This document shows, in pieces, positions 42,798 through 52,074 of a stretch of DNA of 64,000 bases. The stretch covers positions 1 to 64,000 of the forward strand of contig JAZOMX010000017.1 in assembly GCA_045654245.1 (NCBI GenBank), written 5' to 3'. The translations under genes and the position numbers were made by a program. The first letter of the stretch is position 1; each line of letters starts with the position of its first letter. The notes beneath the pieces were generated by a model. That model was not told the DNA's origin and did not search any database. It saw only the letters and a program-made list of their open reading frames with translations. This DNA comes from UBA10677 sp045654245 (lineage in GTDB: Bacteria; Bacillota; Clostridia; Christensenellales; Pumilibacteraceae).

Positions 42798-45700
42798 TTA
42801 AGGTAAATCTTGAGTTTTTATATCCACGAGCGAGTTCATTTCAAACGAATAAATATAAGTTTTTTTCACCTCAAAGCCCAAAATTTCCTTTATCGCTTGT
42901 GAATAAACGGAAAGTTGTAGGTTATACGCACCCGAGCGTATTCTTTCGGGGCGAGAAGTCTTATAATCGATTAGCACGCAATCGTTCCCGTCAACGACCA
43001 TAAGGTCGATTACACCTTGAATAAGAACGCTCTCGTTCCCTTCTTTTTTATTCCAAATGAACTGCTGTTCGCGATATAGTTTTTTACCGCTTACTAGACT
43101 TTTTATTGCATTATAAGCGTTGTAAAGCACTCCGCGATTAACGAACCGACTAATATCGCCTCGACGAGAAAGGCGCTCCCACTCACTATCGAACGGAAGA
43201 GAAAAATCGATTAGTTCCATAGCCTTATGGTACGCATTTCCTTTATCTAACGCTCTATCGTCGTCGCCTCCCGTGTAATAGGACGGGGTTATTTCTTCCT
43301 TAACCTCGTTCATAAGCGCGGTAACACTTTGTTTAAGAGGGCGAACCGTTTTTTCGCCTTTGAGCGCAAAATACTCCCTAAGCGTTTTTACGAGCGTTTC
43401 ATCAGCAGGCCGAACCTCTATTTCGTTTCTTCTCTTAGGTTTATGCCCTATTCCCAAATCTTTTTCGGTATAGGTTTCAAACCCGTAACGAGCGTAGAGG
43501 GGGCGCAACCAGTGGAAAAAGTCGTTTCCGCAAGATAGCGGAGCAATAAATTTACTCTCGCCGGTAATTAGGCTATCGTCAGCCTTTACTCCAGCGTAGA
43601 TATAAAGTCCTTTTTTCGCTCTAGTGAGCGCTACATAGAGAAGGCGCATACGTTCTTCGACGAGCGAACGCAACAACTTATAACTCGACGCTACGAGCAT
43701 ACGGTTCTTCTCGTACGCTTTCTTGCCTAGATTTATCGTTTTCATACAAAGCCCTAGTTCGCTATCCGTTATGATAAACTCGCTAGCGTCTCTTTTTACG
43801 AACCCTCGCTGAGTGTCTATTAGGTAAACGAAGGGGAACTCCAAACCTTTAGAGGAGTGTATCGTCATTATTTTAATCGCATCACTTGATTGAGCCACGC
43901 TACTATCGTCATCACTTATAGTCAAATATCTAGCGTAATCTACGACGCTTTTTCCATAAGGCGTTTGGCAAAGGTGCTCTAAAAACGAGTTTAGAACTTC
44001 CACTTTTACCTCGGCGTCGGGCAACGAGGAAACGAAAGTAAACCATTGTTTTTCGGCAACTAGCGTACCTATTACCTCGCTTACCGTGTGCGTATAGGAA
44101 TATTTTAAGTATCTATCGCGAAGCGCAAGAAAATCTCTAATCTTACTTGCGGTTTCGTCGTTTTTTTCGCTTGCATACTTCTCTACGCCCAAGTAAAACC
44201 GATTATCTCCGCTCTTAGCGTTTACCTTAATCTTTGATAGTTCGCCAAGCGAAAGTCTGGCTAAGTTGGAGCGCAAACACGAAACGAGCGCAATATCGTC
44301 GGTATGGTCAACGAGTAGTTTTATAAACGAGCGCAAAACTTCAACCTCGAATACCGCCGAAAATTTCATACCGTCGGAAAGCGTTACGGGCAAACCTATC
44401 TTTTTAAGTTTAGTATAAAGAAGTTCAACGGTGTGCGTTCTCGATTGCGTTAAGATTGCTATATCCGAAAACCTAACGCCTGCCTCGTTTTTGGCGATAA
44501 TATCTTTAATTATCGCATCAGACTCAATATCGGCAAGCGAACTCTCATTTTCTTTAAGGTCTCGAACTACGCTATAAACGCTCTTTTTGCTCTCGCTACG
44601 CTGGGGAGCCACGATTAGATTTAGTTTAATTTCGCCACCCGTCAGTCCCGCTCCGCTCTTTAGTTGAGCCTTGCCCCTGTAATCCACTTGCCCAAAATCC
44701 TCGGTCATAAGCGGACAAAAAATTTCGTTAACGAACTGTAAAATCTCAGCGCACGAACGAAAATTATCGTTAAGTTCAAAGGGCGGTAAAAAGCCGTTTT
44801 GAGCGTAGTTAAAATAATTATCGAGGAAATATTTAGGGTTGCACATTCTAAACGCGTAAATACTTTGCTTTACGTCGCCGACCAAGAATAAGTTCTTTTC
44901 TCCCCTAACGGACGAAATGATTTTCTCTTGCAACGGGTTTACGTCTTGGTATTCGTCCACGAAAATATAGTCGTATTTTGCCTTAATCGTTTCTCTCGTT
45001 TGCTCGCTCGCCAAAATCTCGCAAGCGTAATGCTCGAGGTCGTTATAGTCAACCACCGCTTTTTTCTTTTTCTCTTGCGAGTATAGAGAACGGGTTTTAT
45101 TTACGAGTTTCAATAGGATACGCTCGAACCTGCCCGTTTCGTCGCCCCACGGCATTTCGTAGTAATTTAATAGCGAATCCTCCGCTTTTTTATAAGCGTC
45201 TTTAAGTTTTTTAAAGTAGTTCTTTAATTGCTCGTGGACTTCCGTTTTGGCTTTAGTGCTCGTTTTTTCACAGTCTTCCCGTTCGCCTTTGAGCATTAGT
45301 ATAAAAGACTCGACCGACGAAAGATTTTCGGCGTAATTTACACGCACCATATTATCGTACAAATTTTCCGCAAGCGGAATATAACTCGCTTTAAGTAGTC
45401 TTAATTCCTCTTCTATAACGGCGTCGGCAAGTCTTTTTCGCTCCGCCGTTATTTCATAAGAAGATAAAAATTTATCGGGCTCGCTGTTTGCGCTTATGAA
45501 AACGAATAGTTTTTTAATTAGTTTTTTTAGTTTTTCGTCGCCGTGGCGTTTAATAAGCGAATTATATAACAATATGAAATCTTCTTCGCCCTCTTGCGCA
45601 CTTTGCTCCACCGCCTTATCTATCGCCTCTAAAATCATAACCGCCGTTTCCGTTTCGTCTGCGATTTCAAACGCTGGGTCTATATCTATTTCATAAAAAT

Positions 45701-46019
45701 AATCACGAATTAGGTGCTGACACCAACTATGGATAGTACTGATTTCCGCGGTAGGTAGTTTTAAGAGTTGCTCTTCGGCGTACTTTTTCCCCTCGTTACT
45801 TGCCTTTATTAACGCATTTTGCATTTTTTCACGCATATCGGATGCCGAGGCTTTCGTGAAAGTACATATAACCATACGCTCAAGCGACGCACCTTGCGCT
45901 AAAAGACCTAGTATGCGTTCTATCATTACGGTAGTTTTGCCGGCGCCTGCGGAGGCGGACACGAGCATATTACCTCTTCTCTCTTTTATTACTTGTTTCT
46001 GAAGGTCGGTAAAGCCCAT
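42798..46019 (-). CDS. addA: helicase-exonuclease AddA
   Basis: A 1073-residue subunit of the AddAB complex, the Gram-positive counterpart of RecBCD, acting on double-strand breaks. The UvrD-type helicase has Walker A SASAGAGKTT (21-30), DEYQDVNPLQ, VGDVKQSIYAFR and TIHSSKGLEFPFVYL. The C-terminal RecB-type nuclease has LIDYKTSR. The start is ATG 46019, 1 base after the addB stop, with GGAGAAAG upstream; a longer frame upstream runs inside addB and is not used. It is co-transcribed with addB. Confidence 0.95.
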   Translation of the reverse strand: MGFTDLQKQVIKERRGNMLVSASAGAGKTTVMIERILGLLAQGASLERMVICTFTKASASDMREKMQNALIKASNEGKKYAEEQLLKLPTAEISTIHSWCQHLIRDYFYEIDIDPAFEIADETETAVMILEAIDKAVEQSAQEGEEDFILLYNSLIKRHGDEKLKKLIKKLFVFISANSEPDKFLSSYEITAERKRLADAVIEEELRLLKASYIPLAENLYDNMVRVNYAENLSSVESFILMLKGEREDCEKTSTKAKTEVHEQLKNYFKKLKDAYKKAEDSLLNYYEMPWGDETGRFERILLKLVNKTRSLYSQEKKKKAVVDYNDLEHYACEILASEQTRETIKAKYDYIFVDEYQDVNPLQEKIISSVRGEKNLFLVGDVKQSIYAFRMCNPKYFLDNYFNYAQNGFLPPFELNDNFRSCAEILQFVNEIFCPLMTEDFGQVDYRGKAQLKSGAGLTGGEIKLNLIVAPQRSESKKSVYSVVRDLKENESSLADIESDAIIKDIIAKNEAGVRFSDIAILTQSRTHTVELLYTKLKKIGLPVTLSDGMKFSAVFEVEVLRSFIKLLVDHTDDIALVSCLRSNLARLSLGELSKIKVNAKSGDNRFYLGVEKYASEKNDETASKIRDFLALRDRYLKYSYTHTVSEVIGTLVAEKQWFTFVSSLPDAEVKVEVLNSFLEHLCQTPYGKSVVDYARYLTISDDDSSVAQSSDAIKIMTIHSSKGLEFPFVYLIDTQRGFVKRDASEFIITDSELGLCMKTINLGKKAYEKNRMLVASSYKLLRSLVEERMRLLYVALTRAKKGLYIYAGVKADDSLITGESKFIAPLSCGNDFFHWLRPLYARYGFETYTEKDLGIGHKPKRRNEIEVRPADETLVKTLREYFALKGEKTVRPLKQSVTALMNEVKEEITPSYYTGGDDDRALDKGNAYHKAMELIDFSLPFDSEWERLSRRGDISRFVNRGVLYNAYNAIKSLVSGKKLYREQQFIWNKKEGNESVLIQGVIDLMVVDGNDCVLIDYKTSRPERIRSGAYNLQLSVYSQAIKEILGFEVKKTYIYSFEMNSLVDIKTQDLP

Positions 46020-46020
46020 A

Positions 46021-48978
46021 CTACTCTTTCTCCTTTTTTGCCGGTTTCTCGCCAATAATCGCCTCGTAAACGGAATCGAAATTCTCACTCTCGCTATTTC
46101 TAGTTTTAGCCTTACCAAAGCAAGCCGAACGGAAATCACAATAATCGCACGAAACACCTTGTCCGCTCTTTGCCGGAGAGGGCGCAACGCTACCCGAGAA
46201 TATCTCCGCCACCGCTTGCGATGCTACTTTCTCGGCGTAATCGCAAACGACGCTAAGTTCCTCTTCCGTTCTTAAATACATATTGTTATAAAGCGATACG
46301 GAGCCGTCCGCTTTAATTTTACTGCTCACAGGAATTACCGTACTCTTTCCGCCGTCTAACGCTCGTCTATCGTGTGCTAGTATTATATCTTCGCTAGCGT
46401 CGAACGGACCGTCTAAGCGATTGCTAAACTCGTTGTCAGCCCACGACGAAGAAAGGGGCAGATAAAACAGTCCCGATGGTCTATACCCGTTCTCGATTAG
46501 AACTTTCATATATATTGCAAGTTGTATTTTCTTGCCGTAATAAAGGTCGGAATAACTAAAATTCGTCGAGCCCGTCTTGTAGTCTATTACTCTAGCGTGC
46601 TTACCGAAAGTATCTACTCTATCTATGCTACCGTTAAGTCTAATTCCCGACGGTAAAACGACGGTTTTAAGCACCGAATCGTCTTTACCGAAAGACATTT
46701 CAGTTCCGAGCGGAACGAAAACGCCAGCGTCTATTTGCTTTTTAATCACTCTGCAAAGCACTTCCGCCTCTTCGATAACTCTAATAAGCACTTTTTCATT
46801 TTGCTTATACGAATACTTTTCGAACTTATCAAGTTCGTTTTTAAGGGTAACGGAAACGAACTCTTTGATATTTTCGGGCATTTTCGCCTTTATAAAATCT
46901 TCGGCGATTTTATGTAGTAAACTACCGATATCAAGCACCGAAACTTTGCCCTCTTCCTTCTTGCTAAGTCTTAGCCCGTAGGAAAGAAAATACTTATACG
47001 GACACGAAAAATAGGTCTGCAAAGCACTAACCGAAGTAGTCTTACCTTTCATAAAAATACTATTATCAATAGGCGTTTCTTTCTCTTCTTTGCCGTAAAA
47101 ATACTCCCTATTTTGCTCGCTTACCGCCTCTAGTACGGACGAAACGAAAGGCAAAGAGCGGTCTAGCAAAACGCTCTCCATAGCGCCCGTTTCATTTCCG
47201 AGCATAAACGCTATTTTTTTCTCGTCCGTTTCATCTGCAAGTTTAACCTCGATATCGCTTGTCGAAAGAATTTCTACTCCGTTTTTAGAGCATAAGTTCT
47301 TAAGGTCGTACGAAATTTTCTTTTCGTCGCTTGCTATGTAAGTTATGAATAGTCTTTCCGAGGCTTGTAAAAAATGCCAGAGTTCGCCTCGACAAAGCAA
47401 GTTCTTTCTCTCCGTTTTAGGCTCAACCTCAAGGTCGTAATTCTCCATTTCTCGTAGTTCGTCGTCCGACAAAAGCCCGTCGCAAACGATTTGCGAAGGT
47501 AATACGCCCTCGTTAAAATCGGCAATCACGGCAAACTTTGCTCGCTCTCCTCTAAACTGAGTTAGCGTGCCTATTTGTACCGTATCTACGCCGTTAGGAA
47601 CTAGTGAAATCTCACTACCTGCAAACCCCTCGCGCAAAGTATCGACGAGGTCGTCTCCGCCAAGCGTTTCGCCCTTGCAAATATCCGCCAAAAGCGTAAT
47701 AATATCTACCGTTTTATCGTAAATTTGGCTTAAATTTCTTCCGTCTAAAGCCTCTAATTCTTGCGTTTTTTCTTGCGCCGAAACCTTGTCTAGAAGTTTT
47801 AATAAAGCAGATGCGTACTTCTCCGCCGAAGTAAACGCCCCGTCTAGGATAGCGATTAGTGAAACGAGCGATTTTCTCACTCTTTCCGCTCCCTCGGTAA
47901 TTTCAGCAGGTATTTTGTCAGATTGAGTGAACTCACTTAAAAATCCGTTATAATCTACGCTCTTAAAGTTAACGAAAGTTCTAAATGCGTCGATATCACT
48001 CTTCTTTTCGCCCGTATAATACGAAGTCGAAAGCGCCAACATATCGTCCGTGCGATATTTTTTAATGCTCGCATCCGAAACTTGCATAACGAACCGAGCA
48101 AGTTCGCTGTCGATTAGAGATATCCTCTCGCCCGTATAGTAAGGTATAGCGTACTCGTCGAAAATACGCTTAACGGGAGCGATTGATTGCGCCTCTAAAA
48201 CTACCCGCACGTCGCCGTACTTTCCACCGGAGCATACGAACTCCTTAATCTTTTTCGCAATATGCTTATACTCCGTTGCTCCGTCAGGGCAACAAAGAAC
48301 TTCGCACGGGGCTTTTACTTTTAGCGACGACGGCATTTCGTCGCTAGTTGCTACGGTAAGTGAAAGCGCCTTTTTCTCAATGACTTTAATAAGATTACTA
48401 ATATCCGCCGTAAAAATATCGTATAGCGCGATATAAACGTGAGCGTTATTAAGATATTGCCCGCTCTCTAATTCTGCCGATAAAAGAGTATTCCTGCCCG
48501 TGCCGTCAACAAACCGTCCTTCCGTCGCCGTGAGGTACTCTCGATATAATAGCGCGATATCACTACTCTTTCTTAACCCCGTTCTTTCGATATCGTCAGG
48601 CGACACTAAGTTAGCCCTAAGCGAAGTTAGCGTTTCGTAAAGTTTTACAGCAAAGCCCGTTTTAAGCGCGGAACGGCTATAACACGATAGTTTATCGGCG
48701 TTGCGCCTACAAATATTCTTTAAGAGCATTATTGCGCCTTGTTTAGAAAGCGCCGTATCGCCCTCCACTAAGCGAGAATATAATCTAGTGAAAGTAGTTA
48801 TTTCAAGGTCGAACGCCCCTTTGCAAGCGGTAAACAGTCTTTTTTCTAGCGCAAAAGTGAAAACGTCGGGTACGATTAAAATATGCTTTTCGTCCAACGT
48901 TACCTTTCTAGAAAGAATTTTCCCTATTATTTTATCAAGCGCGTCTGCGTATGACTTTTGTCTAATCCTATCAATCAT
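46021..48978 (-). CDS. addB: helicase-exonuclease AddB
   Basis: A 985-residue partner of AddA. The N-terminal helicase-like half begins ILIVPDVFTFALEKRLF. The C-terminal nuclease has RVIDYKTGSTNFSY, and the iron-sulfur cysteines are visible as one in YFSCPYKYFLSYG and the later trio in VSCDYCDFRSACF. The start is ATG 48978. Its -10 box TATAAT (48985-48990) ends six bases upstream and there is no ribosome-binding site, so the message is probably leaderless. An alternative start further upstream coincides with the -35 box. Confidence 0.94.
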   Translation of the reverse strand: MIDRIRQKSYADALDKIIGKILSRKVTLDEKHILIVPDVFTFALEKRLFTACKGAFDLEITTFTRLYSRLVEGDTALSKQGAIMLLKNICRRNADKLSCYSRSALKTGFAVKLYETLTSLRANLVSPDDIERTGLRKSSDIALLYREYLTATEGRFVDGTGRNTLLSAELESGQYLNNAHVYIALYDIFTADISNLIKVIEKKALSLTVATSDEMPSSLKVKAPCEVLCCPDGATEYKHIAKKIKEFVCSGGKYGDVRVVLEAQSIAPVKRIFDEYAIPYYTGERISLIDSELARFVMQVSDASIKKYRTDDMLALSTSYYTGEKKSDIDAFRTFVNFKSVDYNGFLSEFTQSDKIPAEITEGAERVRKSLVSLIAILDGAFTSAEKYASALLKLLDKVSAQEKTQELEALDGRNLSQIYDKTVDIITLLADICKGETLGGDDLVDTLREGFAGSEISLVPNGVDTVQIGTLTQFRGERAKFAVIADFNEGVLPSQIVCDGLLSDDELREMENYDLEVEPKTERKNLLCRGELWHFLQASERLFITYIASDEKKISYDLKNLCSKNGVEILSTSDIEVKLADETDEKKIAFMLGNETGAMESVLLDRSLPFVSSVLEAVSEQNREYFYGKEEKETPIDNSIFMKGKTTSVSALQTYFSCPYKYFLSYGLRLSKKEEGKVSVLDIGSLLHKIAEDFIKAKMPENIKEFVSVTLKNELDKFEKYSYKQNEKVLIRVIEEAEVLCRVIKKQIDAGVFVPLGTEMSFGKDDSVLKTVVLPSGIRLNGSIDRVDTFGKHARVIDYKTGSTNFSYSDLYYGKKIQLAIYMKVLIENGYRPSGLFYLPLSSSWADNEFSNRLDGPFDASEDIILAHDRRALDGGKSTVIPVSSKIKADGSVSLYNNMYLRTEEELSVVCDYAEKVASQAVAEIFSGSVAPSPAKSGQGVSCDYCDFRSACFGKAKTRNSESENFDSVYEAIIGEKPAKKEKE

Positions 48979-48984
48979 AATTTT

Positions 48985-49014
48985 ATTATAACATTTTTTG
49001 CGCCCGTTTTTCAA
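48985..49014 (-). promoter_or_regulatory. addBA promoter, leaderless type
   Basis: Minus-strand -35 TTGAAA (49009-49014), 18-base spacer, -10 TATAAT (48985-48990). Six bases (48979-48984) separate the box from the addB ATG. Confidence 0.82.
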
Positions 49015-49093
49015 CTGTTTTCGTAAACATTATGCAATTATTCGTCAAGCAAGTAAAATTTGTCGCATAAACAACCGAATAGTAATAAAACGC

Positions 49094-49122
49094 TTGCCGT
49101 TTTGGTTCAAGTATGATATAAT
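49094..49122 (+). promoter_or_regulatory. promoter of lipoprotein-SDR unit
   Basis: -35 TTGCCG (49094-49099), 17-base spacer, -10 TATAAT (49117-49122). The ATG with its own AAAGGT site follows 37 bases later. Confidence 0.78.
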
Positions 49123-49158
49123 CAAAAAAATGCGTTTTACGGGATTAAAGGTAAAATA

Positions 49159-50112
49159 ATGAAAAAATTGTTTTGTTTATTGTTAATAGTAATAACTTCT
49201 CTTTCTTTATTTGCGTGCGGTGGTAGCGCTCCTTCTTTTTCAGTTGAAGTACCCGCTCCGTGGCAAAGTTCGGCTGCGGTAACGCCGTTTGAAAAGAGCG
49301 TTTACTCGGTACAAAAAGTCGATAAGACTACCGATACGGTTATTGCGGAAGGAACGCTTACTTATACGATTGATTTCGACCATAAGGAAGAAACCATTAC
49401 TTACCTATCTTTCGACGCATCTTTTGCTATGACCTACAACGACAACGCCCCCGTAAAAGATAGAGGACTTACCGATACGATTGCAAGCAAAACCGTTTTC
49501 CTCGGTACTGCGCTCACCCCCGTATCCACAGTTAAAACGGCTACGCTTGCTCCAAGAGAGGGCGAAAGCGCAAACCTAAGTTACACGCTTAGCACCGACT
49601 ACAAGGCAGGCACTTCGACTATGACGCTAAACGGCGTGACTTCTACGCTTAACTTTGCAAAGAAGAACTTGTCGGGCGTTTATGACAACGAAATGCTATA
49701 CTATGTAATCCGCTCCTATCCCAATCTTTGCGAACTCAATTCGTACCTTAACTTCAAACTCGCTAACTTCTTCGATATGCATATTGCGGACGAATATAAG
49801 ACTTACCAAATCCAAATTGCTCCCAACCTCAAGCAAGCCGAAGAGACCATTTACTTACCCGGTCTTAAAGGCAAGTTTGGATTAAGCGACGAGGGCGCGG
49901 TAAAAACTATTAGAATTACGGCGGAAATTAACGACGCTCTAAACGGTCCTGCAATCGACCTATATTACTCAAAAACGCCGTTCGTGGTTGGCGAAGGTCT
50001 TACCACCAAAAGAGCGCTCGCTTATTTCTCGACCTTTGAGTACGACGTAAACAAAAGCGCACTTAAATATCAAACGAACTACACGCTTACCGATTACTCG
50101 GTAACTAAATAA
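49159..50112 (+). CDS. unrecognised lipoprotein, 317 residues
   Basis: A lipoprotein signal peptide (two lysines, hydrophobic core, LFAC with the lipid Cys at 20) indicates anchoring outside the membrane. The mature part starts with a Ser/Gly/Pro stretch and continues as a mainly beta-strand domain with many Thr-rich strands (TLTYTIDF, TSTMTLNGVTSTL). No catalytic motif or known family is apparent. AAAGGT lies upstream of ATG. The stop overlaps the ATG of a downstream SDR gene (TAATG), so the two are coupled. Confidence 0.75.
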   Translation: MKKLFCLLLIVITSLSLFACGGSAPSFSVEVPAPWQSSAAVTPFEKSVYSVQKVDKTTDTVIAEGTLTYTIDFDHKEETITYLSFDASFAMTYNDNAPVKDRGLTDTIASKTVFLGTALTPVSTVKTATLAPREGESANLSYTLSTDYKAGTSTMTLNGVTSTLNFAKKNLSGVYDNEMLYYVIRSYPNLCELNSYLNFKLANFFDMHIADEYKTYQIQIAPNLKQAEETIYLPGLKGKFGLSDEGAVKTIRITAEINDALNGPAIDLYYSKTPFVVGEGLTTKRALAYFSTFEYDVNKSALKYQTNYTLTDYSVTK

Positions 50113-50951
50113 TGAAACCAAATAAAAGTTGGCTATACCGCAAAACGGTAGTGCTTACCGGCGCAAGCGACGGAATAGGTAAAGAATTAACTCTACGCCT
50201 AGTCCGTGATTTCGATTGCAAAGTTATCGGTATTGCTAGAAGTATCGATAAACTTTCTGCGCTCAAAAAAAGCCTCGGCGAGAAAAGTTCGTCTTTTTCG
50301 TTCATCTCAGCCGACGTTTCAAACGGCGATTTTTGGTCGGAGTTTTCCTCGTCACTAATCTCTAGCGACGCAACAATCGATATCCTAATCAATAACGCAG
50401 GTATTATGCCTCCGTTTATTCCGCTAAAAAAGACGGACGAGCAAACTTTTAAGCGCACTATCGAAGTCAACCTTTATTCCGCTTACTATTCTTCTTACGC
50501 GCTTATGCCTATACTCAAAAAAAGTAAGTTCGGCTCGATTATCAATATATCTAGTTCGGCATCCGTTTGCCCTTTGCCCGGAACTGCCGTGTATTCGGCA
50601 AGCAAGTCCGCTCTTAACGCTATGACGATTGCGCTCGCCTCCGAAGAGCGTGACCTTTATATTTCATACATTCGCCCCGGCTTTACGAAAACTAATCTTT
50701 TTTCTAAAAACGGCGACATCTTCGACAGCAAAATCGTTTCCGCTTTTTCTACTTCCGTTCAAAAAATGGCGAATAAAATACTCAAAGGTATTCACAAAAA
50801 GAAAAAGCGTATGCTGTTTGGAAAAGACGCCTACTTTATGGCAGGGCTACATAAAATCGCCCCCACCTCGTCTGCTCCCATTATTAAAAGCATAATGAAA
50901 CTCTCCCACCTCCCCGTCTTTACAGAACTATTCAACGACGAAGAAGAATAA
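50112..50951 (+). CDS. short-chain dehydrogenase/reductase
   Basis: A 279-residue classical SDR: TGASDGIGKEL (nucleotide loop, about residues 15-25), NNAGIMPP, NISSSASV with the catalytic serine, and YSASK with Tyr and Lys. A C-terminal part (KKRMLFGKDAYFMAGLHKIAPTSSAPIIK) resembles that of the SDR at 27995-28786, so the two may be paralogues. It is translationally coupled to a lipoprotein gene. The substrate is unknown. A bidirectional terminator lies at 51003-51031. Confidence 0.88.
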   Translation: MKPNKSWLYRKTVVLTGASDGIGKELTLRLVRDFDCKVIGIARSIDKLSALKKSLGEKSSSFSFISADVSNGDFWSEFSSSLISSDATIDILINNAGIMPPFIPLKKTDEQTFKRTIEVNLYSAYYSSYALMPILKKSKFGSIINISSSASVCPLPGTAVYSASKSALNAMTIALASEERDLYISYIRPGFTKTNLFSKNGDIFDSKIVSAFSTSVQKMANKILKGIHKKKKRMLFGKDAYFMAGLHKIAPTSSAPIIKSIMKLSHLPVFTELFNDEEE

Positions 50952-50961
50952 TCTATATAAA

Positions 50962-50975
50962 AAAGCACGCTGTAA
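50962..50975. repeat. 14-base direct repeat, left copy
   Basis: AAAGCACGCTGTAA recurs with one mismatch as AAAGCACGCTATAA at 51978-51991. The copies bracket the SHOCT-Xre module of about 1 kb. Confidence 0.5.
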
Positions 50976-51002
50976 GTTGCTTTTATTAACTTTTTAGATA
51001 AG

Positions 51003-51035
51003 AAAAGACTAACAAAAATTGTTAGTCTTTTCTTA
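51003..51035. terminator. bidirectional terminator, SDR / SHOCT gene
   Basis: Eleven-base arms AAAAGACTAAC (51003-51013) and GTTAGTCTTTT (51021-51031) between convergent genes. Confidence 0.85.
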
Positions 51036-51050
51036 CGCATTGTAATTTAT

Positions 51051-51665
51051 TTACAAATCTAAAAGTTGCCTTTTCTTTTCATTAAATTCTTCCTGTGTAA
51101 TTATGCCTTGGTCAAACAATTGTTTATATTTGATAATTTCATCCGCAAAACTCATAGACGGCATAACTGTTGTTCTTTGATTTGTTGATTGTTTATTTGC
51201 GCAAATAATTTGCAAAACCGACATTATATTTTGCGCCGAACTATATGCCGTCTTATAAATAAAACTATCCTTTTTCGTTTCAGAAATAATTAAATTGACT
51301 AAAACGGCAGGTGTAGTGATATTGTTTAATGTTATTTTTATTTGCAATCTAGTGCAGGTAGATTTAGTTTTTCTTTTTGCCGTAATACCACCCACAATAG
51401 CCCCAATACCACCAGCCAATACATGACCTACCACCGCACGCCCAATTCCACCTTTTGTTACTGAATTTCCATCTTCAATGAGTTCAAAGTCCAAAATATC
51501 ATCAAATGAATATATAACTGGATTTTTCACCCCACCAAAAAAACCATCGGGGATAAACCACTTTCGGTTGATTTCATCAAATTTAATATATTCACCAAAA
51601 TCTTTTGTTATCGTTAATTTTCTCCACGCTTGTTCGCTCACATCTTTTTTTCCAAAAAATCCCAT
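51051..51665 (-). CDS. SHOCT-domain protein, 204 residues
   Basis: The C-terminal 35 residues (IIKYKQLFDQGIITQEEFNEKKRQLL) are a clear SHOCT domain, a short oligomerisation module often found at the ends of small membrane or phage-linked proteins. The middle includes a glycine-rich weakly hydrophobic segment (GIGRAVVGHVLAGGIGAIVGGI, about residues 74-95) and a beta-rich N-terminal part. GGAGG precedes the ATG. Expression is from a perfect consensus promoter at 51701-51729, divergent from an Xre regulator. The gene is AT-richer than its surroundings. Its function is unknown. Confidence 0.78.
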   Translation of the reverse strand: MGFFGKKDVSEQAWRKLTITKDFGEYIKFDEINRKWFIPDGFFGGVKNPVIYSFDDILDFELIEDGNSVTKGGIGRAVVGHVLAGGIGAIVGGITAKRKTKSTCTRLQIKITLNNITTPAVLVNLIISETKKDSFIYKTAYSSAQNIMSVLQIICANKQSTNQRTTVMPSMSFADEIIKYKQLFDQGIITQEEFNEKKRQLLDL

Positions 51666-51700
51666 TTTAAGAGCCTCCGATATTCTTATCTAATGTTTAC

Positions 51701-51729
51701 ATTATATAATGCGTAAGTCTATTTGTCAA
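51701..51729 (-). promoter_or_regulatory. perfect consensus promoter of the SHOCT gene
   Basis: Minus-strand TTGACA (51724-51729), 17 bases, TATAAT (51701-51706). Nearby ATATATAATG words (51741-51750, 51757-51766) around TGTACA look like regulator binding sites shared with the divergent xre. Confidence 0.85.
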
Positions 51730-51778
51730 GTGTTTGCTTGATATATAATGTGTACAATATATAATGCAGGTATTAGTT

Positions 51779-51991
51779 ATGAAATTAAGAATAAAAGAAA
51801 TTTTAGAAGAAAAAGCAAAAACGAAATATTGGCTTTATATCCAGTTGGGATTAAGTTATCAAAACTTCAACAAAATAATAAACAATCAAACAACCAGTAT
51901 TAAGTTTGAGAACTTAAAAGCAATTTGCGATATATTAGAGTGTACTCCAAACGATTTATTCGAAGAATATTATAAACAAAGCACGCTATAA
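51779..51991 (+). CDS. Xre-family (YozG-like) helix-turn-helix regulator
   Basis: A 70-residue single-domain repressor of the compact kind: KIKEILEEK-like first helix, GLSYQNFNKIINNQTTSIKFENLKAIC covering the DNA-binding helices, and ILECTPNDLFEE at the end. Start at ATG 51779 (AGG at 8 bases); a second in-frame ATG lies at 51764, inside an apparent -10 box. It probably represses the divergent SHOCT gene and itself. A terminator stem begins within its last codons. Confidence 0.85.
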   Translation: MKLRIKEILEEKAKTKYWLYIQLGLSYQNFNKIINNQTTSIKFENLKAICDILECTPNDLFEEYYKQSTL

Positions 51992-52006
51992 ATTAGCGTG
52001 CTTTGT
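51978..52006. terminator. terminator after xre / right repeat copy
   Basis: Ten-base arms AAAGCACGCT (51978-51987) and AGCGTGCTTT (51994-52003) with a short T-rich tail. The left arm doubles as the right copy of the direct repeat seen at 50962-50975. Confidence 0.75.
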
Positions 52007-52074
52007 TTATGTTTTTATGCGCATATATGGTATTTATGGATAGTTTTGTCGTCGTATGGACATATTCGCAAGCG

